64,000 nucleotides of DNA from a virus. Made by a program: the position numbers and the translations under genes. Each line of letters opens with the position of its first letter. Within the stretch, counting starts at the first letter, position 1. The notes beneath the pieces were generated by a model. That model saw only the letters and a list, made by a program, of their open reading frames with translations, did not search any database and had not been told where the DNA came from. Shown piece after piece: positions 25,960-33,841 of the stretch. The stretch covers positions 1-64,000 of IMG/VR virus record IMGVR_UViG_3300019487_000024. One strand, given 5' to 3'.

Positions 25960-27312
25960 ATGATAGAGACAGATTCAGATTTTCGCCGTTTCAAGACAGA
26001 AAATGCCGAAGGCGATTTGTTCGTGCATGTTGTTCCCACAGAGGAACAACAGCATCCAGTTGCCAATTCTCCGTCCGTCGTATTCATCCGAAACCTCTCA
26101 ACTGGAAGGACTTACTACTATTCCTTCAATCATCCAGATTCTCTTCCAGAAGTTTCTCGGCAAGACTTTTTTGAAGAGCTTGATTGCATGTCTGACCGTT
26201 TGTGGGCGATTGATAAGAAGGCAACGATCCAACTTCTCGGAGCAACGAAGGTCAACGACGTGAATCTTGTGAGCTACTTGAAAGACAACACCACCGTTGA
26301 CTTGTCGGAGTATGACACAACATCTCACTTTCTTGTTCGCAGCCATTCGGTTGGTCTTGGAAAGGTCGGGCTTGCGGTGCCTCTGATGAAGCATCTTGAA
26401 GCATTTGACGAATTGGCAGACGATGTTAAGAAGATCATCAAGAAGGCTGAAATCGACATTCCATTTGTCAGGTTCAATGATTTGATTATAGGAACTCTTG
26501 GGGAGATGGAACGTCAAGGAATCCATGTTGATCGAGAGTTGTTTAAGAAACACTTTGAAATTGACGTGGGGGAGAAGTCTATAACTCACAGTCAGTACAA
26601 CGTTTACACATCCACGGGAAGACCAAGTAATCGGTTTGGAGGCGTAAACTATGCGGCGTTGAATCAGACCGATGGTAGTCGTGGTTGTTTCCGTTCTCGG
26701 CACGGTGACAAAGGAAAGATTGTGGTTATTGATTACACTGCATTTCATCCTCGCATCATTTGTGCTCTCACCAAGTATCCAATATCGGTTGAGACGGACA
26801 TTTATGAGTATCTGGCTCGGCTCTTCTTCAAGAAAAAGGAAGTGGATGAAACCGACATCAAGAATGCCAAGCAATTGACGTTCCGGCAGCTATATGGAGG
26901 CGTGGAGGACAAGTATGCTCACATCAAATACTTGGCTAATCTCAAGACCTACATTGATGAACAGTGGGATTTCTTTCAGAAGAACGGGCACATTGTAACC
27001 CCATTCTTCAAGCGTAAAATCACGACTCACCACATTCAAGACCCGAACCCAACCAAGATTTTCAACTATATTCTTCAGGCAGTAGAAGGTGAGATTTCAA
27101 TCCCCAAATTGAAGGAAGTTCAGTCGTTCTTGGATGATAAAAAGACACGGGCAATCCTCTATACCTATGATGCTGTGTTGTATGACTATCACCAAGACGA
27201 TGGTATGGAGACCTTGAATGAAGTGTGTAAAATAATGAGCTTTGATGGCACATTTCCCATGAAAACATACATTGGGGACTCCTACCAAGACGTTCGTCTG
27301 TTCACAGTGTAA
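25960..27312 (+). CDS. compact family A DNA polymerase
   Basis: 450 residues. Polymerase motifs are in order: TSTGRPSNRF (about 217-226, the T-x-T-G-R-x-S before motif A), motif A DYTAFHPR (258-265, equivalent to DYSQIELR), motif B-like KQLTFRQLYGGV (304-315), NYILQAVEGEI (the N-x-x-x-Q-x-x-x-x-D/E region), and motif C reduced to TYDAVLYD where HDE is usual. The catalytic Asp residues of motifs A and C are kept. The N-terminal 150 residues may be a degenerate 3'-5' exonuclease fold, but I see no D-x-E exonuclease site. Most family A phage enzymes are 550-900 residues. It heads the replication module, where T4 uses a family B polymerase (not seen here). It could be replicative or a repair/translesion enzyme. 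Confidence 0.8.
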   Translation: MIETDSDFRRFKTENAEGDLFVHVVPTEEQQHPVANSPSVVFIRNLSTGRTYYYSFNHPDSLPEVSRQDFFEELDCMSDRLWAIDKKATIQLLGATKVNDVNLVSYLKDNTTVDLSEYDTTSHFLVRSHSVGLGKVGLAVPLMKHLEAFDELADDVKKIIKKAEIDIPFVRFNDLIIGTLGEMERQGIHVDRELFKKHFEIDVGEKSITHSQYNVYTSTGRPSNRFGGVNYAALNQTDGSRGCFRSRHGDKGKIVVIDYTAFHPRIICALTKYPISVETDIYEYLARLFFKKKEVDETDIKNAKQLTFRQLYGGVEDKYAHIKYLANLKTYIDEQWDFFQKNGHIVTPFFKRKITTHHIQDPNPTKIFNYILQAVEGEISIPKLKEVQSFLDDKKTRAILYTYDAVLYDYHQDDGMETLNEVCKIMSFDGTFPMKTYIGDSYQDVRLFTV

Positions 27313-27337
27313 AATATCGTTTTTGGGTATCCTTTTG

Positions 27338-27347
27338 ATATTTATAA
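27338..27347 (+). promoter_or_regulatory. ATATTTATAA element before endonuclease gene
   Basis: TATTTA (27339-27344) lies 13 bases before the ATG at 27357, in a 44-base gap. Confidence 0.45.
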
Positions 27348-27356
27348 ATCAAAGAT

Positions 27357-28055
27357 ATGTCATTACGCAGAACAACATCAGAGTTTATTTCGGCTTCTAA
27401 AAAGATTCATGGTGAGAAGTATGATTACTCCAATGTAGAATATACTACCAGATTTACAAAAGTAAAACTTTGTTGTTATAAACATGGAGAGTTTTTTCAA
27501 CAACCTTGTCACCACTTAAAAGGGCATGGATGCCCGAAATGTATGGGAGAAGGCATCGGCAATCAATTTAGAGAAAATCTAAATGTGTTTATTTCCAAGG
27601 CCATAAAAATCCACGGAGATTTATATGATTATTCCAGATCGGTATATGTAGGAAGTAAGCATAAAATAGAATTGATTTGTAAAAAACATAATACATCATT
27701 CTGGCAGCAAGCAGGAAGTCATTTGCGTGGTGCGGGATGTCCACACTGTAAATGGGATTTGCTCACAAGTGAGGGAATAATGGTTGATAAGGGATCATTA
27801 CGTCTTAAAGAATGGCTTGAAAGTCGTGGTTATTTATTCCATTTTCAATATTTTGTTCCTACTCTTCATGTTTCAATTGATTTTTACGACCCAACATCCA
27901 ATGTAGTTATTGAATATGATAGTCGGTATCATCATTCCAAAACTCAACAGAGAAAAGATCGTCTTAGGGAAGAAAAGATTATTGCATATTTACAACCAGT
28001 CGAGTTCTGGCGGATTGATGGAAAAACAAAAACAGCTAAAAATATATTAGTATGA
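27357..28055 (+). CDS. VSR-like homing endonuclease with two zinc modules
   Basis: 232 residues. Two tandem copies of a roughly 60-residue zinc-binding module lie at about 8-65 and 78-138: (I/L)-H-G-x-x-YDYS, a C-x-x-H pair, H-L-(K/R)-G-x-GCP-(K/H)-C. The C-terminal third (VSIDFYDPTSNVVIEYDSRY, then HHSKTQQRKDRLREE) is a PD-(D/E)xK/VSR-like nuclease core with D-x(n)-E-x-D. Such genes are mobile endonucleases of phages; the zinc modules probably read the target. Its stop overlaps the ATG of the next gene (ATGA), so insertion has preserved coupling to downstream translation. A related enzyme lies at 53320-54048. Confidence 0.82.
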   Translation: MSLRRTTSEFISASKKIHGEKYDYSNVEYTTRFTKVKLCCYKHGEFFQQPCHHLKGHGCPKCMGEGIGNQFRENLNVFISKAIKIHGDLYDYSRSVYVGSKHKIELICKKHNTSFWQQAGSHLRGAGCPHCKWDLLTSEGIMVDKGSLRLKEWLESRGYLFHFQYFVPTLHVSIDFYDPTSNVVIEYDSRYHHSKTQQRKDRLREEKIIAYLQPVEFWRIDGKTKTAKNILV

Positions 28056-28789
28056 TCTCTAACATATTAGATAAAGTTTTTAATGAAGTCTGCTTAGACG
28101 AACGTATCAAAGACGGCATTTTCAAACTGGAAGAGGAAGAGCATATGAACGCTCTTCGTGATTACTTTGTCAAGAAAGGAATCGCCCAAGAAGCCGCAGT
28201 CCATGTGACGAACCGAATGGTAGAGGGAAGGTTCCCGGAACGTCAGGCGTATAACAAGGATGGAATTTTGGTAACATTTCCTACCCCTCAACACAAAGCC
28301 AAGGCTATTCAACGTGGGACACATTTTGAGAAGAATCCTGCTCCTCAAAATACTACTCCTCCAAGGGAACAACCAAAGAAAGAACTTCCACCCGCACCAC
28401 CAAAAGAGAAGGAATTGCCTCCTCAAGAAGAACCCGCTCCGAAGGAAGTGCCCGCAGTCGATGACAAAGAGCCTGAAGGCGGTTTGGTAAATAAAGTGAC
28501 TCAAGGAGATACCGAATTGGAAGTTGAGCCTCCTCGTGGATCAGAAAAGCCAGAACCTGCCCCACCACAATCTCCAACGCCTCCACCGGCACCAAGAACT
28601 CCTGAACGAATCGCAGCCGAGAAAGAAGTGGCGAAACAAATTTTTGCGACAGATGATACCGCACTCAACCCCGTTGCTCCACAGCTTGATGAAGCATTGC
28701 TTCGTCATCAGATAACCTCTATGTATCAAAAATGTGATGAATGGGGATTCAGAGAATTGCAAAAGTTCCTGAAACCACATTTGAAATAA
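28052..28789 (+). CDS. Pro/Glu-rich hypothetical protein
   Basis: 245 residues. It has an N-terminal helical part (about 1-70) ending VRF-like basic residues, a long low-complexity stretch of Pro, Glu and Lys (about 85-195), and a short C-terminal helical domain (LDEALLRHQITSMYQKCDEW, then GFRELQKFLKPHLK). The start overlaps the endonuclease stop. It shares the helix-linker-domain plan of 15328 and 42893. No enzyme motif; role unknown. Confidence 0.65.
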   Translation: MISNILDKVFNEVCLDERIKDGIFKLEEEEHMNALRDYFVKKGIAQEAAVHVTNRMVEGRFPERQAYNKDGILVTFPTPQHKAKAIQRGTHFEKNPAPQNTTPPREQPKKELPPAPPKEKELPPQEEPAPKEVPAVDDKEPEGGLVNKVTQGDTELEVEPPRGSEKPEPAPPQSPTPPPAPRTPERIAAEKEVAKQIFATDDTALNPVAPQLDEALLRHQITSMYQKCDEWGFRELQKFLKPHLK

Positions 28790-28810
28790 GTGCGTGTTAC
28801 ATCAACTGCT

Positions 28811-29209
28811 ATGAATCCCTCTGACAATCGCCAGCTATTGTGTACTTTCACCAACTCCAAAGACGTTCGCCAGTGTGCGGTTGATGTTCTGAAGTTTTAC
28901 GAAGTTTACAGCAAAAGAATTTTCGCATTCACAAATGCAAAAAGCCCCAAAGAAGTTTATCTCACTTACAACGTTTTGAACATGCAGCGGGGTGCCCCAA
29001 AGTTTCCAAATACCATTCTGATTCATCGCAAAAAGCAGACGAATACTCTCTACACTTTGAACGCAATGAATCGTTTGATTGAAGAAGAAAATGGTCGAGC
29101 CGACAACACGTACATCGTAAACTGGAAGCTCTACGAAAACTCTTTGATCATCACCGGCGAAGTTTCAATTCGTGTAATTCCCTTGAAAATCTTCAATGTT
29201 TTTGAGTGA
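28811..29209 (+). CDS. hypothetical protein, 132 aa
   Basis: The ATG at 28811 is preferred over a GTG seven codons upstream that overlaps the previous stop. The protein is a compact alpha/beta type (LLCTFTNSKDVRQCAVDVLK; FAFTNAKSPKEVYLTYNVLN; NTLYTLNAMNRLI) with no motif I can assign. It is in the replication/recombination block, just before an endonuclease VII gene and SSB. Confidence 0.65.
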   Translation: MNPSDNRQLLCTFTNSKDVRQCAVDVLKFYEVYSKRIFAFTNAKSPKEVYLTYNVLNMQRGAPKFPNTILIHRKKQTNTLYTLNAMNRLIEEENGRADNTYIVNWKLYENSLIITGEVSIRVIPLKIFNVFE

Positions 29210-29226
29210 TAATCTTCAAATAAGTT

Positions 29227-29616
29227 ATGACCAACGAAGAACGTAAAAAGAAACAGCGAGAATACTATCTCCAAAATAAAGAAAGATTTCGTGAGAATCA
29301 TCGCCGGTGGTGTTCTAAAAACAAAGAAAAATTAGCTAAGAGAAATGCCGGTTACGTAACGGAGTGGATATTGAAAAAGAAATATGGGATAGATGGGGCC
29401 GAATATAATCGTCTTTTTACATTACAATCGGGTCGTTGTGCTATTTGTCTTAGAGAAGCAAGTGAGTTCAAACGAAAGTTGGCAGTAGATCACAATCATA
29501 CAACAGGACAAGTTCGGGGATTGCTTTGTGTGAAATGTAACCGTGGTATTGGGTGCTTTGAAGAAATTTCCATTCGTTTTGATGCAGCAAGAGAGTATCT
29601 TTTACGGTTCACTTAA
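29227..29616 (+). CDS. endonuclease VII-type HNH nuclease
   Basis: 129 residues. The motif CAICLREASEFKRKLAVDHN, then HTTGQVRGLLCVKCNRGIGC is that of the recombination endonuclease VII family: a C-x-x-C/C-x-x-C zinc site and the DHNHTTG-x-VRGLLC core. T4 gp49 (157 residues) resolves Holliday junctions and debranches replicated DNA before packaging. The very basic N-terminus here (about 40 residues, KKKQREYYLQNKERFRENHR) resembles mobile HNH relatives, so it could be either a resolvase or a mobile variant. Placement beside SSB and UvsX favours recombination. Confidence 0.78.
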   Translation: MTNEERKKKQREYYLQNKERFRENHRRWCSKNKEKLAKRNAGYVTEWILKKKYGIDGAEYNRLFTLQSGRCAICLREASEFKRKLAVDHNHTTGQVRGLLCVKCNRGIGCFEEISIRFDAAREYLLRFT

Positions 29617-29642
29617 AATAATTCCTGATTTCATAAAATAAG

Positions 29643-29671
29643 TTTACAATTGATCTTTCGTGTGATAGACT
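29643..29671 (+). promoter_or_regulatory. sigma70-like promoter upstream of SSB gene
   Basis: TTTACA (29643-29648), 17 bases, TAGACT (29666-29671). An 84-base leader follows with repeated GATTAAC/TTTAACC words (29708-29757), which could bind SSB for autogenous control as T4 gp32 does on its mRNA (inference). Confidence 0.5.
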
Positions 29672-29761
29672 TCTACTTATTATGGTGAGAGTAGTTAAGA
29701 CTTGATCTTCCGATTAACGATTAACGCTTAAACCATTTAATCAATTAACAGTTTAACCATT

Positions 29762-30610
29762 ATGGCAATTAACGTCCAAAAACTCGCAGATCGCCTTCGT
29801 GAATTCGAAGATGGTCAAAAATCCTCAGAATTTTCCAAACTCCTATGGAAACCCAAAGAAGGCACCCAAACAGTCAGAATTGTTCCGTACAAGTTCAATC
29901 CTGATTCCCCGTTCATCGAATTGCAGTTCTACTACAATCTCGGTGGAAAGCATTACTTGGCTCCCGTGACCTTCGGCAAGCCCGACCCGATCCAAGAAGT
30001 CATTGAGACCTTGCGTTCCAGCGGAAGCAACGAAGAGAAGGAAATCGCCAAGAAACTCCAAGCAACCCCTCGCACTTACGTTCCAGTGTTGGTTCGTGGT
30101 GAAGAAGAACAAGGTGTTCGCTTTTGGGGCTTCGGCGTCCAAGTCTATAAGCAGCTTTTGAAGCTGATGACCAATGCAAATTGGGGCGACATTACTTCCT
30201 TTACGGAAGGGCACGACATTGAAATCGAATTCAAGAAGGTCAGTGCAAAGAAAAATGTCAAGACGGGACAAGCCTTCCCTGAGACAATCATCACTCCAAT
30301 TCCAACCAAGACACCAGTCGTCAATCCGACTCGCCGTGATTTGATGGAAAAGGTCAAGGAACAGACGGACATTCTGAAAATCTTCCCTCTCAAGTCGTAT
30401 GACGAATTGAAGGAAGTCGTTCAGAAGTGGCTCAACCCTGAAGACGCTGCTGTGGAAGCTCCCGCAGAAGATCAGGCTCAGTCAACCGCAGCCCAAACCA
30501 CGGCTCCTGCGGCTGCAACTCCTCCAACTCAATCCTCGGCTGCTGGTGCTCCAGTTGCCGCAGGCGGCAATCTTGCCGACGAGTTCGAGAAGTTCTTCCA
30601 AACCAAGTAA
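29762..30610 (+). CDS. gp32: single-stranded DNA-binding protein (gp32-like)
   Basis: 282 residues. Recognised by the gp32-type core: WKPKEGTQTVRIVPYKFN, then PFIELQFYYNLGGKHYLAPV and VRFWGFGVQVYKQLL, a Pro/Ala/Gln linker (about 225-265) and an acidic-aromatic tail DEFEKFFQTK typical of SSB tails that recruit partners. T4 gp32 (301 residues) coordinates zinc through three Cys and one His; this protein has no Cys at all, so the zinc site is absent. It coats replication-fork DNA and works with UvsX (next gene) and the helicase at 37904. Confidence 0.88.
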   Translation: MAINVQKLADRLREFEDGQKSSEFSKLLWKPKEGTQTVRIVPYKFNPDSPFIELQFYYNLGGKHYLAPVTFGKPDPIQEVIETLRSSGSNEEKEIAKKLQATPRTYVPVLVRGEEEQGVRFWGFGVQVYKQLLKLMTNANWGDITSFTEGHDIEIEFKKVSAKKNVKTGQAFPETIITPIPTKTPVVNPTRRDLMEKVKEQTDILKIFPLKSYDELKEVVQKWLNPEDAAVEAPAEDQAQSTAAQTTAPAAATPPTQSSAAGAPVAAGGNLADEFEKFFQTK

Positions 30611-30628
30611 TTGGTGAACTCAAACACG

Positions 30629-30663
30629 CTTGGGGTATGCCGGACATTCCGGTGTACCCCAAG
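30629..30663 (+). promoter_or_regulatory. strong hairpin between SSB and uvsX
   Basis: CTTGGGGTA (30629-30637) pairs with TACCCCAAG (30655-30663), and CCGG (30640-30643) with CCGG (30649-30652), giving a long near-perfect hairpin with loop ACATT. No T run follows, so an mRNA processing or 3'-end stability element is more likely than a terminator. Confidence 0.6.
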
Positions 30664-30691
30664 TGTAACCAAAATTTAATCCTTTCCTCCT

Positions 30692-31861
30692 ATGGCAAAA
30701 AAGACATCTAAACACGTAGAGAGTGATGCCCAAGTTGAACGTGACGACTTGGCATTGCTTCTCCAAAAAGAACTCAACAAATCCCAAAAAGACGGCAGCA
30801 AAGTCTCTTACTTTTTGGACGAAGGCGAAAATCCGTGGGACATCCTTGAGTGGGTTTCCACAGGTTCTACGCTTTTGGACTTAGCAGTTTCTAATCGCCC
30901 GCACGGAGGACTTCCTGTTGGTCGTATGATCGAATTGAGCGGTCTTGAAGGCACAGGAAAATCGCTTATCTGCGGTCATTTGATTGCAGAAACTCAAAAG
31001 AAGGGTGGACTTTCAGTATTTTTTGATTCGGAATCCGCCGTGGACAAAGCATATTGGACTGCTCTTGGTGTGGATGTACGCAGCGTGAACTGCGTGCCTT
31101 TCACAACTCTTGAAGAGTTGTTCAACAAATTGGAACTTTGTATCGGAGCATTCCGAAAAGCATCCAAAGATCGTCTTTTGACTATCTTCGTTGACTCCAT
31201 TGCCCAAGCATCCGTTGAAAAAGAAATGGAATCTGAGCACGGTGTTGATGGATACAACACGGGCAAGTCCATTATCATCAGCAAGGCTATGAGAAAGATT
31301 ACCAATCTCATTGCCAAACAACGCATTCTGTTGGTGTTCACCAATCAACTCCGCTACAACATGAACGCCGGACCTTTCGGCGATAAGTGGATTACTCCCG
31401 GTGGAAAAGCACTTCCATTTTCTTGTTCCGTTCGCATTCGTCTCGCCAATCTTGGTAAACTTACCAAGGGAGATGAAGTGATCGGAATGAAGGCTCAAAC
31501 ACAAGTCATCAAGAATCGTTGCGGTCCAAACTACAGGACTGCGGCATTTGAGATTCACTACGACTCAGGAATTCAAGACCTTTCAAGTTGGGTTAAGTAC
31601 ATGAAAGAACATGGACTTGTCAATGGCGACGGTCATGGATATGACTACAAACGTGCCGATGGCAGTGAAATCACCTTCAAGACCGACAAGTTTGTGGAAT
31701 TGGTAAATACCGATCCTGTGTTCAAAGAGGAAGTGTATCAAGCCATTTGCAACAACTATGTCATGAAGTATCGTGACCCCAACAGCAAGATTGTTGAGGA
31801 CGTGGTAGAAGTTGAGGGTGAGAATGATGACATTACGAAAAATTCCGTCAAGGAATCGTAA
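30692..31861 (+). CDS. uvsX: UvsX/RecA-like recombinase
   Basis: 389 residues (T4 UvsX 391). Walker A GLEGTGKS is at about 84-91 and the ESAVD segment, equivalent to the catalytic Glu region, follows it. Walker B is LTIFVDSIAQ, and the L2/Gln switch region is LVFTNQLRYNMNAGPFGDKW. It forms filaments on ssDNA displaced from SSB and drives strand invasion for recombination-dependent replication. A strong TTTCCTCCT run lies just upstream of the ATG, on the wrong strand sense for a ribosome site. The following small gene begins three bases after the stop. Confidence 0.93.
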   Translation: MAKKTSKHVESDAQVERDDLALLLQKELNKSQKDGSKVSYFLDEGENPWDILEWVSTGSTLLDLAVSNRPHGGLPVGRMIELSGLEGTGKSLICGHLIAETQKKGGLSVFFDSESAVDKAYWTALGVDVRSVNCVPFTTLEELFNKLELCIGAFRKASKDRLLTIFVDSIAQASVEKEMESEHGVDGYNTGKSIIISKAMRKITNLIAKQRILLVFTNQLRYNMNAGPFGDKWITPGGKALPFSCSVRIRLANLGKLTKGDEVIGMKAQTQVIKNRCGPNYRTAAFEIHYDSGIQDLSSWVKYMKEHGLVNGDGHGYDYKRADGSEITFKTDKFVELVNTDPVFKEEVYQAICNNYVMKYRDPNSKIVEDVVEVEGENDDITKNSVKES

Positions 31862-31863
31862 TC

Positions 31864-31983
31864 ATGAACCTTAGTCCCGAAGAAAGAAGCCGTCTTGCGA
31901 ATATCCTAAAAAACAAGGGTAATCAACTCCAAGATGCACATAAGAATTGGTCTCGTTTGACTAACTCCGATATTCTGATATGA
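31864..31983 (+). CDS. 39-aa peptide between uvsX and an endonuclease
   Basis: The sequence MNLSPEERSRLANILKNKGN, then QLQDAHKNWSRLTNSDILI ends at a TGA that overlaps the endonuclease ATG. It is helical and basic, like the beginning of a larger recombination-mediator-type protein. It may be a complete small gene, or the 5' remnant of a gene split by the inserted endonuclease; no continuation in frame is evident downstream. Confidence 0.5.
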   Translation: MNLSPEERSRLANILKNKGNQLQDAHKNWSRLTNSDILI

Positions 31984-32912
31984 AGTCTATAGACTTAACT
32001 GGATATAAATATGGAAGGTGGACGGTTATTTCTAAGTCCGATAGTAAGCGGTGGAATTGTATTTGTGAATGTGGTTCGGAAAAACAAGTAAGTAGGTCAA
32101 ATCTACGAAGTGGCAAGTCTGTTTCTTGTGGATGTTTTGCTCGCCAGAAATTGAGTGAACGAATGCAAGGAAATACTCTTGGTCTTATAGATTTAAGTGG
32201 CACAAAAATTGGACGAATTTCCATACTTCGTAGGATAACAAAAAACGAGTCTGAATTCAGAACATTAAAAGGTCGAAATTCACAATATCTGTGTAGATGT
32301 GACTGCGGTAAAAAATATGTTTGCAGTGCTCATGTTCTAACCAGCGGTCGAGCAATAAGTTGTGGTTGTTATAATCGAGAAGTTCTTAAATCTCATACAC
32401 AAAGCAATCATCCGGGGTGGAAAGGATATAAAAAACTTTCTGGCAATTACATAACGGAAATTAAAAAAGGTGCGGTTTCTCGTGGGTTAAAATATGATGT
32501 AAGTAAGGAATATCTATATGGTTTGTTTGTATTTCAAAATGAACGATGTGCATTGTCGGGAATTCAACTATCATTAGAATTTTGTCGAGGAAAACGACAG
32601 ACAGCATCATTGGACCGCATAGACTCTTCCAAAGGATATGTTGAAGGAAATGTTCAATGGGTTCATAAAGATGTTAATAAAATGAAGCAAGATTTGCCTC
32701 AGAATACTTTTTTGAATTGGTGTAAACTTATCGAAGAAAATATGAAAACAATAAAGCGAGTAGTTAATGGTGTCCTTGTTGAAATATGTGAAAATGGGGA
32801 TGTATTTGTAGATAATTCGGTTCTCCCTGATTATGGCGGGACAGAGGAAAATCTAAATAAAGTGTGTCGGGAAATTGGTGAAAAAAATTATTCAAACCAA
32901 AGATTTGTCTGA
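31980..32912 (+). CDS. HNH homing endonuclease with two zinc modules
   Basis: 310 residues, start overlapping the previous stop (ATGA). Two tandem modules of the type D-L-(T/S)-G-x-K-x-G-R followed by W-x-C-x-CxCG and SCGC are at about 5-52 and 73-137. The HNH-like core CALSGIQLSLEF, then QTASLDRIDSSKGYVEGNVQ and WVHKDVNKMK lies at about 190-240. A C-terminal tail of about 60 residues (from TIKRVVNGVLVEICENGDVF) has no counterpart in the sister enzyme at 37114 and may be a captured fragment. AT-rich relative to neighbours. Confidence 0.85.
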   Translation: MKSIDLTGYKYGRWTVISKSDSKRWNCICECGSEKQVSRSNLRSGKSVSCGCFARQKLSERMQGNTLGLIDLSGTKIGRISILRRITKNESEFRTLKGRNSQYLCRCDCGKKYVCSAHVLTSGRAISCGCYNREVLKSHTQSNHPGWKGYKKLSGNYITEIKKGAVSRGLKYDVSKEYLYGLFVFQNERCALSGIQLSLEFCRGKRQTASLDRIDSSKGYVEGNVQWVHKDVNKMKQDLPQNTFLNWCKLIEENMKTIKRVVNGVLVEICENGDVFVDNSVLPDYGGTEENLNKVCREIGEKNYSNQRFV

Positions 32913-32982
32913 ACATATCGCAGTGAAATAATTACACTTTTCTACGATGTTTCTCCGCTAATCCGCTAATCCGCTAATCCAC

Positions 32983-32990
32983 TATTTATT
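32983..32990 (+). promoter_or_regulatory. TATTTATT element abutting the start codon
   Basis: TATTTA (32983-32988) lies eight bases before the ATG at 32996. It is preceded by three tandem copies of CCGCTAAT (about 32956-32979). Confidence 0.5.
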
Positions 32991-32995
32991 AGTGT

Positions 32996-33841
32996 ATGAT
33001 TGATGAACAAAAAATAGTGGATGAAATGTATCGGAAATTTATTTCTGATGAATCTATCATTGGATTTGAAGGATTGTTTCAACAGTTTGGAATTAAAAGT
33101 GGTAGAAAAAAAAAATAGAATTCGAGCGTTAATATATGATAAACATGGTAAAGATAATCTCATTACCATATATCGTAGTCGGTTAGCAAAATCCGCTCAT
33201 AAAAACAGAACTGCTGATGACTATGTAATTTTAGCCGATCAGCGTTGTAGAATGATTGAGGGAATACGGCAAAGTTGGAAAAATGCAAATGAACGAAAAA
33301 AACAAGCCCAACAATTGATGGTTAATTATTGCCATTCAAAAGCATGGTCAACAGAAACTAATGAGAAGAGAATACAATCTCGTAAGGACGGGGTAGGATG
33401 GAATAAACATTCGGATTCCACTCGGCAAAAGATTTCTTCCGTTTTGAAACAAAAATGGAAAGATGGATGTTTTGATAATCGTCGTCCGACTATAAAGAGT
33501 AAGGGTCAACTTGAATTGTGTTCTTTGTTACAAAAATTAGAATTAGATGTTATTGAAGAATTTCGAGTTAACAGTAAACCGTTTGATGCTTGTTTACCGA
33601 AAAAAAAAAATTACTTTTTGAATTTAATGGAACTTACTGGCATTTAGACCCAAGAATATATGAGCCACGATATTGGGATAAGTTTCGAAAACAATTTGCA
33701 TTCCAGATATGGCGAAAAGATAATCTTAAAAATATGGAAGCCCATAGGAATGGATATAAGGTCATTACTATATGGCAAAAGGATTGGGATGAATGTCAGA
33801 ATAAAGAAGTATATCTGAAAGAATTGATATGCAACATCTGA
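32996..33841 (+). pseudogene. VSR/NUMOD-type homing endonuclease broken at two poly-A runs
   Basis: Three reading-frame segments make one protein: 32996-33117 (40 codons to a stop just after A10 at 33106-33115), then the +1 frame to A11 at 33600-33610, then back to the first frame to 33841. Joined, it would have about 280 residues: a helical N-terminus, a NUMOD3-like stretch (GWNKHSDSTRQKISSVLKQK), and the nuclease core KLLFEFNGTYWHLDPRIYEP with KVITIWQKDWDEC, the same E-F-x-G-x-YWH-x-(D/N)-P pattern as the enzyme at 53320. The two shifts compensate one another. Either decay, sequencing error in homopolymers, or slippage-dependent expression. Confidence 0.75.
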
